Numbered from the stretch's first letter, positions 26,775 to 34,609 are shown. The stretch is 39,637 bases of DNA from Lachnospiraceae bacterium UBA3820 (GCA_002369325.1 DFDU01000062.1:1-39637), one strand, 5' to 3'. The notes: generated from the letters alone by a model not told the origin. Translations and numbers: made by a program.

Positions 26775-27544
26775 TGAGAACCTTAATCGCATTTACCAAA
26801 AAGGAATATATGGAGCAGGTAAGAAGCAGGAAATTACTTGTACTTGGAATTATATTTATAATACTTGGACTGATGAATCCTCTGGTGGCAAAGCTTATGC
26901 CTAAGATAATGGAGGGGATGGCAGATCAGCTTGCCGAAAGCGGATTGACAGTTGGAGAAATCAAGGTAACGGCTCTTAATTCGTGGGAGCAGTTCTTTAA
27001 AAATATTTCAACCGGACTGATTGCGTTCGTGTTGCTTGAAAGCGGTTTGTTTACCAGGGAATATCAGTCGGGAACGCTGGTTTTATCATTAACAAAGGGG
27101 CTTAAAAGATATAAGGTTGTCCTTGCAAAGATTTTTGTTTTGCTTACGCTTTGGACTGCATTTTTCTGGATGACATTTATTATAACCTATGTTTATAATG
27201 ATTTTTACTGGGATAACAGTGAGGCAAGCCATCTGTTTTTTTCGGGTATATGCTGGTGGCTTTTCGGAGCATGGGTAATATCGATAATGGTATTGGTATC
27301 AACCGTTTCAAAAAGCGGAAGCGGTGTACTTCTTGGAACGGGTGGAATTGTATTTTTTATTTATCTTTTGGGCATGATACCAAAAGTTGAAAAATATCTT
27401 GAAATAAAGCTTACCGGAGGTTTAAAGCTTGTTAATGGTCAAAGTGTGGTATCGGATTATATTCCGGCTCTTATTATTACTTTGATTGTAAGTGATGTGT
27501 TTTTTATTGCTTCCATATTTATATTTAATAAAAAGAGCATATAG
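26774..27544 (+). CDS. ABC-2 type permease
   Basis: A 256-residue integral membrane protein with about six hydrophobic helices, beginning FTKKEYMEQVRSRKLLVLGIIF as is typical of ABC-2 exporter permeases (compare the YxlG/NosY type). Residues YQSGTLVLSLTKGLKRYKVVLAK are the conserved cytoplasmic coupling segment (E.G...L....RY....AK). It is translationally coupled to the ATPase. The substrate is unknown; antimicrobial peptides or lipids are common for the class. A terminator hairpin follows. Confidence 0.88.
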   Translation: MRTLIAFTKKEYMEQVRSRKLLVLGIIFIILGLMNPLVAKLMPKIMEGMADQLAESGLTVGEIKVTALNSWEQFFKNISTGLIAFVLLESGLFTREYQSGTLVLSLTKGLKRYKVVLAKIFVLLTLWTAFFWMTFIITYVYNDFYWDNSEASHLFFSGICWWLFGAWVISIMVLVSTVSKSGSGVLLGTGGIVFFIYLLGMIPKVEKYLEIKLTGGLKLVNGQSVVSDYIPALIITLIVSDVFFIASIFIFNKKSI

Positions 27545-27599
27545 AATTTGTATTATAAAAGTGTTAAAAAAAAGTGTATTTTATTGCAATTATTAAAGG

Positions 27600-27630
27600 G
27601 AAGTGTTATATTAAATAACACTTCTTTTTT
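27600..27630 (+). terminator. rho-independent terminator after the ABC permease
   Basis: GAAGTGTTAT pairs perfectly with ATAACACTTC around a short AT loop and is followed by TTTTTTG. Confidence 0.88.
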
Positions 27631-27685
27631 GTAAAAAAAGGATGTTTTCTCAATAATAAACTGAGATTAGAGAAAGGGATTTGTG

Positions 27686-28669
27686 ATGAAGGAAAAAAAA
27701 CTATCTGAATTTATGGGAGTCAGAGAAAGCATTCGGGTTCTTGATGCTACATTGAGAGACGGAGGGCTTGTAAACAATTTTTATTTTGTGGATGACTTTG
27801 TGCGTGCTTTATATGAAACCAATATAAAGGCCGGCGTGGATTATATGGAGCTTGGCTATAAGGCTTCGAAGGAAATGTTTTCAAAGGACGAATTTGGGGT
27901 ATGGAAATTCTGTGATGATGAAGATATACTTCGTGTAATCGGAGAAAACAGCGAAAAGAAGATCAAGCTTGCGGTCATGGCTGATGTGGGAAGGTGCGAC
28001 TATAAAACGGATATTCAGGACAGATCAAACAGTCCTGTGGATATGGTTCGTGTGGCTACATATGTTCACCAGATGCCGGGCGCAATTGATATGATAGAAG
28101 ATGCAAAAAAGAAAGGCTACGAGGTAACCTGTAATATCATGGCTATATCTACGGCACAGGAGTCTGACGTAAAGGTCGCACTCGAAATGCTCGGTAATTC
28201 ACCGGTAGATATAATCTATATAGTAGACAGCTTCGGTTCACTTTATCCGGAGCAGATTGCACGTATCGCAGATTTGTATCTGTCATATGGAGAAAAATAT
28301 AATAAGAAAATCGGCATGCATGCGCACAATAATCAGCAGCTTGCATTTGCAAATACGCTTGAGGCATGTGGCGACGGGGTTGATTTCCTTGACGGAACCT
28401 ATAACGGAATGGGACGTGGAGCCGGCAACTGTTCAATAGAAAATCTTATAGGATGTCTTAAGAATCCTAAGTATTCGATTTATCCGGTTATAAAGTTTAT
28501 CGAAAAATACATGATTCCGCTTCGCGAATCGGGAGTTGTATGGGGCTATGATATGCAATACTTATTGACAGGTATCCTTAATCAGCATCCTCGCAGCGCT
28601 ATCTCTTATACAAAGGATAAGCGAAAGGATCTTGTAAATTATTATAACGAACTGACTCAGCAGGAGTAG
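27686..28669 (+). CDS. DRE-TIM (HMGL-like) aldolase-family enzyme
   Basis: A 327-residue TIM-barrel protein of the DRE-TIM metallolyase group, which includes isopropylmalate synthase, HMG-CoA lyase and 4-hydroxy-2-oxovalerate aldolase. LDATLRDGG carries the metal-binding Asp and the catalytic Arg of the DxTLRDG signature, and MHAHNN carries the HxH metal ligands. VDYMELGYK, DSFGSLYPEQI and DGTYNGMGRGAGN also match. No regulatory or CoA-binding C-terminal domain is present, so an aldolase or lyase is more likely than an acyl-CoA synthase. The substrate is unknown; similar proteins are annotated simply as aldolase catalytic domain proteins. ATG 27686 is preferred over GTG 27683, with AAAGGGA about 6 bases upstream. 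Confidence 0.82.
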   Translation: MKEKKLSEFMGVRESIRVLDATLRDGGLVNNFYFVDDFVRALYETNIKAGVDYMELGYKASKEMFSKDEFGVWKFCDDEDILRVIGENSEKKIKLAVMADVGRCDYKTDIQDRSNSPVDMVRVATYVHQMPGAIDMIEDAKKKGYEVTCNIMAISTAQESDVKVALEMLGNSPVDIIYIVDSFGSLYPEQIARIADLYLSYGEKYNKKIGMHAHNNQQLAFANTLEACGDGVDFLDGTYNGMGRGAGNCSIENLIGCLKNPKYSIYPVIKFIEKYMIPLRESGVVWGYDMQYLLTGILNQHPRSAISYTKDKRKDLVNYYNELTQQE

Positions 28670-28721
28670 TATTTTGCGGTAGCAGTTCGGATTATTATAA
28701 AGAAACGGAGAGGTGAATGAT

Positions 28722-29405
28722 ATGTTTTATGATTTTTCTTATATCCTTGTAATTATCGGTGCCGTCATAAGTATGATCGCATCATGGAATGTTAACGCAA
28801 GCTTCAAAAAATACAGCAGCGTAAGAAACAGCAGAGGCATAACTGCCGAGCAGGCGGCACAAAAGATACTTAATGATGCCGGAATATATGATGTAAGAAT
28901 AGAAAGAATAAGAGGAAATCTGACGGATCATTATTCACCGGGGGAAAAGGTTTTGAGACTTTCGGACAGCGTATTCGGTCAGACATCGGTTGCTGCTATC
29001 GGAGTTGCAGCTCATGAGTGTGGTCATGCGATACAGCATCAGGTGGGATACGGACCGCTTAAATTAAGGTCTTTATCAGTTCCTGTTGCAAATATCGGTT
29101 CAAAGCTTTCATGGCCTATAATTATTGCCGGTCTTGTAATGGGTTCAACAGGCTTTGCGATGCTTGGTGTCTGGATGTTTGTGGCTGTAGTATTTTTCCA
29201 GCTTATAACACTTCCGGTGGAATTTGATGCATCACACAGAGCCATAAAGATACTTGATAACAGTGGTATGCTTGCGGGAGGCGAGCTTTCGGGTTCAAAG
29301 AAAGTTCTTGTTGCGGCGGCTCTTACCTATGTGGCAGCACTTTTCTCTACAATACTTCAGCTTCTGAGACTTATTATGATAGTCAACAGCAGTAGAAGAG
29401 ACTAG
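28722..29405 (+). CDS. membrane neutral zinc metallopeptidase
   Basis: A 227-residue membrane protein of the zinc metallopeptidase type 2 family (COG2738, YugP-like). The gluzincin-like motif HECGHAIQHQ gives the HExxH zinc ligands and catalytic Glu; EFDASHRAIKIL further on probably supplies the third ligand. Hydrophobic helices lie at about 5-23, 125-165 and near the C-terminus. The N-terminal half shows ITAEQAAQKILNDAGI and DHYSPGEKVLRLSDSVF, both hallmarks of the family. The start at 28722 has GGAGAGGT seven bases upstream; GTG 28713 lies inside that site. It sits 52 bases after the aldolase gene; no functional link is evident. Confidence 0.9.
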   Translation: MFYDFSYILVIIGAVISMIASWNVNASFKKYSSVRNSRGITAEQAAQKILNDAGIYDVRIERIRGNLTDHYSPGEKVLRLSDSVFGQTSVAAIGVAAHECGHAIQHQVGYGPLKLRSLSVPVANIGSKLSWPIIIAGLVMGSTGFAMLGVWMFVAVVFFQLITLPVEFDASHRAIKILDNSGMLAGGELSGSKKVLVAAALTYVAALFSTILQLLRLIMIVNSSRRD

Positions 29406-29424
29406 GAATCTTAATTATATATCT

Positions 29425-29441
29425 GTGTACATCATGTACAC
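29425..29441. repeat. 17-bp perfect inverted repeat
   Basis: GTGTACAT-C-ATGTACAC lies between the metallopeptidase stop and its terminator. It is followed by an A run, so it might end transcription on the minus strand, or act as a binding site. Confidence 0.5.
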
Positions 29442-29449
29442 CAAAAAAT

Positions 29450-29487
29450 ATCTCCTTACGTGTATTATGTAGGGAGATGTTTTTTTG
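29450..29487 (+). terminator. rho-independent terminator after the metallopeptidase
   Basis: ATCTCCTTAC pairs with GTAGGGAGAT (one mismatch) and is followed by GTTTTTTT. Confidence 0.85.
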
Positions 29488-29503
29488 TTAAGGAGGGCGA
29501 ACT

Positions 29504-30442
29504 ATGAAAATGAAAAAGAAATGGTATAAAAGACCGTGGGTTATAATTTTGATAGCCATAATAGCGATAGGAGCATTTGCTTCGGCAGGAAAAAAAGAAA
29601 AGGAAAAATCGGGGAAAAAGGAAATAACGTCAAATGATTCATCGGATGGCAGTAGCGCAACAAATAATGATGCGGATGAAGAAAAAACAGAGAGTAAAAA
29701 GGTGACCATTGACGAACAGGTATTATTTGAAAAGGACGGTTTAAAGGTTACTGCCACGGAGTATAAAACGGATTCGATTTTCGGCGACGGTATAAATCTT
29801 TTGATAGAAAATGATTCGGATCAGGCTGTCGGCCTTGGCTGCAGCGCTCTTATTGTAAATGATTATATGATATTTGATTTGTTCAGTGAAACCATTGCTG
29901 CGGGCAAGAAATCAAATGAAATGATGTATCTTTCAAGCTCGGATCTAGAGGCTGCCGGAATTGACAGTGTAGGAAAAATAGAAATATATTTCCATACATT
30001 TAATCCGGATACATACATGCCTATAGACTATCTTGATTGCGTTACGATAGAGACTTCTGCCTATGATTCATATGATACGACACCGAACGATGCGGGACAG
30101 GAATTATTTAACAGCAACGGTGTAAGAATTGTAGGAAAATATGTTGATGAAAATTCTTTCTGGGGAGCAGGTGTTTTGCTTTATATAGAAAATACAAGCG
30201 GTCAGAATGTAGTTGTACAATGCGACAATATGTCCATAAACGGTTTTATGGTTACTCCGTATTTTTCAGCGGAAGTATATGACGGTAAAAAGGCGATAGC
30301 CGATATAACCATAATGTCAAGTGACCTTGAGGATAATAATATAACAAGTGTCGATGACATAGAATTGGTATTTAAGATTATTGATGCCGAAACCTACAGA
30401 AATATCGAAACATCAGATCCGATAAGCTTTTCAACAAAATAA
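29504..30442 (+). CDS. membrane-anchored protein with two tandem repeats
   Basis: A 312-residue exported protein. A basic N-terminus and hydrophobic segment (about 12-28) anchor it; there is no lipobox cysteine. A Lys/Ser/Asp/Glu-rich linker follows to about residue 65. Two homologous domains of roughly 110-120 residues then occur: the first with GLKVTATEYKTDSIFGDGIN, LLIENDSDQAVGLGCSALIVN, SSSDLEAAGI and VGKIEIYFHTFNPDTYMPI; the second with GVRIVGKYVDENSFWGAG, LLYIENTSGQNVVVQCDNMSIN, MSSDLEDNNI and VDDIELVFKIIDAETYRNI. The beta-rich pattern suggests two Ig-like folds from an internal duplication. Function unknown. It lies immediately before the HTH-kinase region but is separated from it by a terminator. 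Confidence 0.75.
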   Translation: MKMKKKWYKRPWVIILIAIIAIGAFASAGKKEKEKSGKKEITSNDSSDGSSATNNDADEEKTESKKVTIDEQVLFEKDGLKVTATEYKTDSIFGDGINLLIENDSDQAVGLGCSALIVNDYMIFDLFSETIAAGKKSNEMMYLSSSDLEAAGIDSVGKIEIYFHTFNPDTYMPIDYLDCVTIETSAYDSYDTTPNDAGQELFNSNGVRIVGKYVDENSFWGAGVLLYIENTSGQNVVVQCDNMSINGFMVTPYFSAEVYDGKKAIADITIMSSDLEDNNITSVDDIELVFKIIDAETYRNIETSDPISFSTK

Positions 30443-30452
30443 ACAAATAAAG

Positions 30453-30495
30453 ATCTCCGAAAGCGATTATAAAAATAAAAGCCTTCGGAGATTTT
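30453..30495. terminator. terminator between convergent genes
   Basis: ATCTCCGAAAGC pairs with GCCTTCGGAGAT (one mismatch). T runs follow on the plus strand and a shorter T-rich stretch on the minus strand, so it can serve both converging transcripts. Confidence 0.75.
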
Positions 30496-30936
30496 CTATT
30501 CCAAAGGCTTTTCATTCATTTCATATAATAAATCATTGGTTTCATCAATGTTGTTACCGCGATTAATCGAATAAATAATTATGGAATCACGCTTGTTTTT
30601 TGCATAAAGAATTCCAACGGACAAAAGCTCAAGGCAACGCATGGTTTCTTCAAGGCTTAAGCTTGCACCGAGGCAAAGACGGATTGCATTGTCTCTTCCG
30701 GGAGTACGCACTCCGCTCAGGATATGATAAAGATAAGTCCTTTCTATGCCGGAAAGTTTAACCATATCGGATTTGCTTAAGTGTTTTTGCTCCAAAAGCC
30801 CGTTGAAATATGTTTGAAAGTCAAGATTTGCATATTCCGTGGTATCATCCAGATATTTTTTGAGACCCTCGGAGTTTTTTGCCTGATTTAGTATTTCAAG
30901 AAGCTCGACGGTCTTTTTCTCAGATGCTTTGCTCAT
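30496..30936 (-). CDS. HTH regulator paired with a protein kinase (copy 1)
   Basis: A 146-residue protein with an XRE-like helix-turn-helix in the middle: LLEQKHLSKSDMVKLSGIER then TYLYHILSGVRTPGRDNAIRLCLG. A C-terminal part reads SLEETMRCLELLS, then KRDSIIIYSINRGNNIDETNDLL. This C-terminal pattern recurs in the gene at 32261 (IERTY..I..G.RTP.RD, SL.ET, KRD.IIIY.I, ETQDLL), so the two are paralogs. The preferred start 30936 has GGAGG 10 bases upstream; an ATG at 30972 lies upstream of that site. It is divergent from a Ser/Thr kinase gene only 78 bases away. The regulator/kinase pairing is seen; the functional partnership is inferred. Confidence 0.8.
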   Translation of the reverse strand: MSKASEKKTVELLEILNQAKNSEGLKKYLDDTTEYANLDFQTYFNGLLEQKHLSKSDMVKLSGIERTYLYHILSGVRTPGRDNAIRLCLGASLSLEETMRCLELLSVGILYAKNKRDSIIIYSINRGNNIDETNDLLYEMNEKPLE

Positions 30937-31014
30937 TGATACAAAACCTCCATAGTGATATAATCCAATCATATCCTATAGATATAAAAAAATCAAGAAA
31001 ACAGGGATAAAATT

Positions 31015-32139
31015 ATGTTTAAAGATGATGGAAAAATAGTTGAAAATGAATTGCCGAAAGTATGGGATGATGCTTATATATCTAATACTTATATTTTCGA
31101 GGAGCTTATCGATAATTCGGAAAATACATTTTTGGTTTCAAATAAATTTGATAAAAAGAAATATGTCTTAAAACAGCTTAAGCATTTTGATGAGAAGATT
31201 TATTCGGTTATTCAAAATGAAAAAATAAAAGGGATACCGCATATATATGAGATTTATCGCAGCGGGAGCGGTGATGAGAAAATACTTGTAATAATTGAGG
31301 AATATATAAAAGCATATTCGCTTACCGATTACATAAAAGAAAATGAAATAACGGAAGCGTTTCTTGTTAAAATGATAAACTCAATTTTGGATATCTTGGA
31401 AAAACTTCAAAATATTAATCCTCCTATAATACACAGGGATATAAAGCCTGACAATATTCTGGTTAAAGAAGATGGAGAAATATATCTTGTTGATTTTAAT
31501 ATTTCAAGAAATTATACAGGAACAAAAAGCAAAGATACGGTAATTATGGGAACGGCAGGCTTTGCCGCACCCGAACAATTCGGATTTGGCGAAAGCGACA
31601 TCAGAACCGATATTTACGGTCTTGGAGCAACTATAAATCATACATTGGAAAAATGCAACTTTTCATCCGCCAAATTGTCTGTTATAGCAGAGAAATGTAT
31701 GAAGCTTAGCCCGAATGAACGTTTTCAATGCATAAATGAAATCAAGGAGTGCCTTAATAAAAGTGTTATGAATAATGGAACGGATGATGTCAATAAAAAA
31801 GGCTCTTATATGTTACCCGGCTTTAGAAAGAAAAATCCTGTGCATATGCTGGCAGCGACTTTTGTATATTCTTTTTTAATATACTGCACGATAACTTATA
31901 AGCATGATAATTATATAAGCGATAATAAGGTGTTTGAGTTAAATGCCAACAGGATAGGATTTTCGCTTGGACTTTTTTTGGTGTTTTTGTTTTCCTGTAA
32001 TTATCTTAACTGGCAAAATAAAATAGGATGGCTTGAACAAGCATCTGGTATAAAAAAAGTTGTGGGGATAATAATCATTAATTTATTGATTGTACTGTTT
32101 GTCGCTTTAATTGTATCAATTCTTATAGCTGTTGTTTGA
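31015..32139 (+). CDS. Ser/Thr protein kinase with C-terminal membrane helices
   Basis: A 374-residue Hanks-type kinase. The ATP-site lysine is in KKYVLKQL; the catalytic loop HRDIKPDN spans His140-Asp142-Asn; the metal Asp160 sits in DFN rather than DFG; and GTAGFAAPEQFG (184-188 AAPEQ) is the activation-segment end, with RTDIYGLG following. The usual glycine-rich loop is degenerate (EELIDNSENTFLV), as in its neighbour kinase. After the kinase domain, three hydrophobic helices occur at about 278-296, 314-331 and 350-373, so the kinase domain is cytoplasmic and anchored. An AGGGA site precedes the ATG. Activity is probable because Lys, Asp and Asn of the core are all retained. Confidence 0.88.
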   Translation: MFKDDGKIVENELPKVWDDAYISNTYIFEELIDNSENTFLVSNKFDKKKYVLKQLKHFDEKIYSVIQNEKIKGIPHIYEIYRSGSGDEKILVIIEEYIKAYSLTDYIKENEITEAFLVKMINSILDILEKLQNINPPIIHRDIKPDNILVKEDGEIYLVDFNISRNYTGTKSKDTVIMGTAGFAAPEQFGFGESDIRTDIYGLGATINHTLEKCNFSSAKLSVIAEKCMKLSPNERFQCINEIKECLNKSVMNNGTDDVNKKGSYMLPGFRKKNPVHMLAATFVYSFLIYCTITYKHDNYISDNKVFELNANRIGFSLGLFLVFLFSCNYLNWQNKIGWLEQASGIKKVVGIIIINLLIVLFVALIVSILIAVV

Positions 32140-32173
32140 TAATATTCTTTAAAAATGATAAGATAGAAACAAC

Positions 32174-32195
32174 GTGTGCAATAAGCACACCTTTT
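32174..32195 (+). terminator. short hairpin after the first kinase gene
   Basis: GTGTGC-AATAA-GCACAC is followed by CTTTT, resembling a weak terminator. The same stem sequence recurs in the strong terminator after the second kinase (34472-34500). Confidence 0.55.
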
Positions 32196-32260
32196 GGATA
32201 AAAAAATGATATATAATATTATGAAGCTTTTATAACATTTTTTTATGAGAGGATTTATGT

Positions 32261-32686
32261 ATGGGGGTTTCTACAAACTCATTATTAAATAAGCTTACAA
32301 GAGGAAAGAATATAAATACTGTTTTAGATAAGCATGAGACGGATTTTTATGAATGTACCATAGCGGAATACCTTATGAAGCTTTGCGAAGAAAGGAATAC
32401 CGTTCCCGAAAGAGTTATAAATAAAGCACAGATAGAGAGAACCTACGGGCATCAGATTTTCAATGGTACAAGAACGCCTTCGAGAGATAAGCTTTTACAG
32501 ATAGCATTTGGGTTTGGACTATCCCTTGATGAGACACAGAGAATGCTCAATATCGCAGGTAAGAGTGGACTTTATCCAAAGATAAAAAGGGATGCAATCA
32601 TTATATATGCAATATCTCATGAAATGAGTATTATGGAGACGCAGGATTTGCTCTGCGATAGCGAGTTACCTATGCTGGGGGCATAG
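32261..32686 (+). CDS. HTH regulator paired with a protein kinase (copy 2)
   Basis: A 141-residue paralog of the regulator at 30496-30936. The helix-turn-helix region is IAEYLMKLCEERNTVPERVI followed by QIERTYGHQIFNGTRTPSRD and KLLQIAFGFGLSLDETQRML. The C-terminus KRDAIIIYAISHEMSIMETQDLL matches the same part of copy 1. The N-terminal 40 residues differ between copies. GAGG lies shortly before the ATG. It stands on the same strand as the second kinase, with only 10 bases between stop and next start, so the two are almost certainly cotranscribed. Confidence 0.82.
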   Translation: MGVSTNSLLNKLTRGKNINTVLDKHETDFYECTIAEYLMKLCEERNTVPERVINKAQIERTYGHQIFNGTRTPSRDKLLQIAFGFGLSLDETQRMLNIAGKSGLYPKIKRDAIIIYAISHEMSIMETQDLLCDSELPMLGA

Positions 32687-32696
32687 CTTTTTTGTA

Positions 32697-34463
32697 ATGG
32701 GGTATGCGTCTGTGAAAGACAAAGAAAAATTTTTAGAAAACTTTGATTTTGAATTTGAAATAACATTTCCGAAAGAATTTTTGGAAAAATATACGATTGT
32801 AGAATGCTTTAACAATACCGAAAAATCATATGCCTTGCTTGCGAAAGATAAGAATAGCTCTAAAAAAGTAGTGGCGAAATGCTTCTCAAAAAATAATATA
32901 TTATACGAAAACAATGAGAACAGCATTTTAAAAGAAACGGAAAGCTCGCAGATTCCAAGATTCATAGAAGAATTTAAGAATGACAATTATTACATAGTGA
33001 TACGTGAGTATGTTGAGGGGATTTCTCTTGACGAGTATTTACGTGCACAAAGATTAGATGAAAAAAGCAGGCTTGAGCTGGCTATCAGGCTGGCACATGC
33101 CATGAAAGAGCTTCATTCTCTTAATCCGGCTATAATTCATAGAGATATCAAACCGCAAAATATAATAGTTAAAGCTGACGGAAGCATAGCGTTTATTGAC
33201 TTTGAGATTAGCAGAAGGTATAAGCAGGGAGAACCTGTAGATACAACCATAGGAGGAACGGCGGGATATGCTGCGCCCGAACAGTATGGTTTTATGCAGA
33301 CGGATATTCGCTCCGATATATATTCCTACGGTGTCGTTCTTGCATGGATGATGACCGGAAGAGCAGAGCCGCTAAAAAAATTTAAGAACGGCTTGGAGAA
33401 AATTTCAAAGAAGTGTACGGAATTTTTGCCTGATAAGCGATATAAAAATGATGATGCGCTTATTTCGGACTTAAAAAGGTTGTATGAACCTTATGATGAA
33501 CGAGGAAGAAAAAAAAGAAATATGAGAGCACTTGTCGTTGGGGCTTTAATAGCCGTGGCGGTAATATGCGTAATTACTATCTGCATAATGTCTGCCTTTA
33601 AAAACAAGCAGACATATAAGTTCGCAGATCCGCTTATAGAAGAAGCGGTTAGGGCATCTCTTGATAAGCCGCACGGAAGCATTACCTATGATGATTTGGG
33701 GAAAGTAACAGGAATATATATTATTGTAAATACTGTATATCCCGATTACTATGAGATAGATACAGCGAAGGCGGATTTTTCAAATGACGGAAAGATAGGA
33801 AATTTGACGGATTTGTCGGATCTTAGGAATATGCATAATCTTGAGGAGATTATCATAGTAGGTGAGCAGATACAGGATATTTCTCCGCTTGAGAATCTGG
33901 ATAAGCTTGAATATGTGGATTTTCAGTGCAATCGTATAGAGGATATATCTGCCCTTGCCGGTAAGGATAATCTGGTGCGGGTATGTTTTAACAATAACAG
34001 ATTAAAAAGTATAGAGGCCTTGGGAAGCTGCAATGAACTTAGGTTTTTGGATCTTAACGGAGCGGGAAGCTTTGACGGAAGTACACTTTCAAACTTGAAG
34101 AAACTGACCTTTCTTGATGTGCTTTCAGCAGATACAGATGCATATAATTATATAGAAGGATTGGATTTTGATGAATTAAAGATAGGAAGCCCCGGTCAGA
34201 CGGATTTATCCTGCATAAAAAATGTCCATAAGATAGATGCACTGTATATATATTATTCTGACATCACGGATATATCTGCATTAAGTGGAAGAACTGATAT
34301 CACTTACTTTAACATGTGTGCGACTGAAGTAAATGATTTGACTCCGCTCTGGGAGATGCCGAACCTAAAAGAGGTTCATGCTACTAACGAGCAAAAGGAT
34401 AAATTTGAGAAATACACTGAGCTTCTCGGTAAGCCTGAATTTGAAATAATATATGACTATTAA
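32697..34463 (+). CDS. Ser/Thr kinase with extracellular leucine-rich repeats
   Basis: A 588-residue receptor-like kinase. The cytoplasmic kinase domain (about 25-265) has the lysine in VVAKCF, HRDIKPQN (His148, Asp150), DFE at Asp168 in place of DFG, and GGTAGYAAPEQYGF (AAPE at 192-195). The glycine-rich loop is degenerate (VECFNNTEKSYALL). One transmembrane helix lies at about 278-300 after a KKR stop-transfer segment. Outside are SDS22/internalin-type leucine-rich repeats (about 355-570), with units such as LEEIIIVGEQIQDISPLENL, LEYVDFQCNRIEDISALAG and LVRVCFNNNRLKSIEALGS. The ATG at 32697 has only a distant ribosome site, so translation is probably coupled to the preceding regulator; GTG 32712 is an alternative start. 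Confidence 0.88.
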   Translation: MGYASVKDKEKFLENFDFEFEITFPKEFLEKYTIVECFNNTEKSYALLAKDKNSSKKVVAKCFSKNNILYENNENSILKETESSQIPRFIEEFKNDNYYIVIREYVEGISLDEYLRAQRLDEKSRLELAIRLAHAMKELHSLNPAIIHRDIKPQNIIVKADGSIAFIDFEISRRYKQGEPVDTTIGGTAGYAAPEQYGFMQTDIRSDIYSYGVVLAWMMTGRAEPLKKFKNGLEKISKKCTEFLPDKRYKNDDALISDLKRLYEPYDERGRKKRNMRALVVGALIAVAVICVITICIMSAFKNKQTYKFADPLIEEAVRASLDKPHGSITYDDLGKVTGIYIIVNTVYPDYYEIDTAKADFSNDGKIGNLTDLSDLRNMHNLEEIIIVGEQIQDISPLENLDKLEYVDFQCNRIEDISALAGKDNLVRVCFNNNRLKSIEALGSCNELRFLDLNGAGSFDGSTLSNLKKLTFLDVLSADTDAYNYIEGLDFDELKIGSPGQTDLSCIKNVHKIDALYIYYSDITDISALSGRTDITYFNMCATEVNDLTPLWEMPNLKEVHATNEQKDKFEKYTELLGKPEFEIIYDY

Positions 34464-34471
34464 TAACAGCG

Positions 34472-34500
34472 AAAGGTGTGCATGATGCACACCTTTTTTT
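34472..34500 (+). terminator. strong terminator after the LRR kinase
   Basis: AAAGGTGTGCAT pairs perfectly with ATGCACACCTTT around a single G, followed by a run of at least eight Ts. The extremely tight loop means the stem probably opens by one or two pairs. Confidence 0.9.
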
Positions 34501-34609
34501 TGGCGTTATATAGTAATATAAAAATGTTATATGCTAAAAAGGAAAGTTTACTCATTTGTGAGGAATTCTTATAAGGCATGGATGAAAAATGTACAAGGAG
34601 GTAGAAAAA

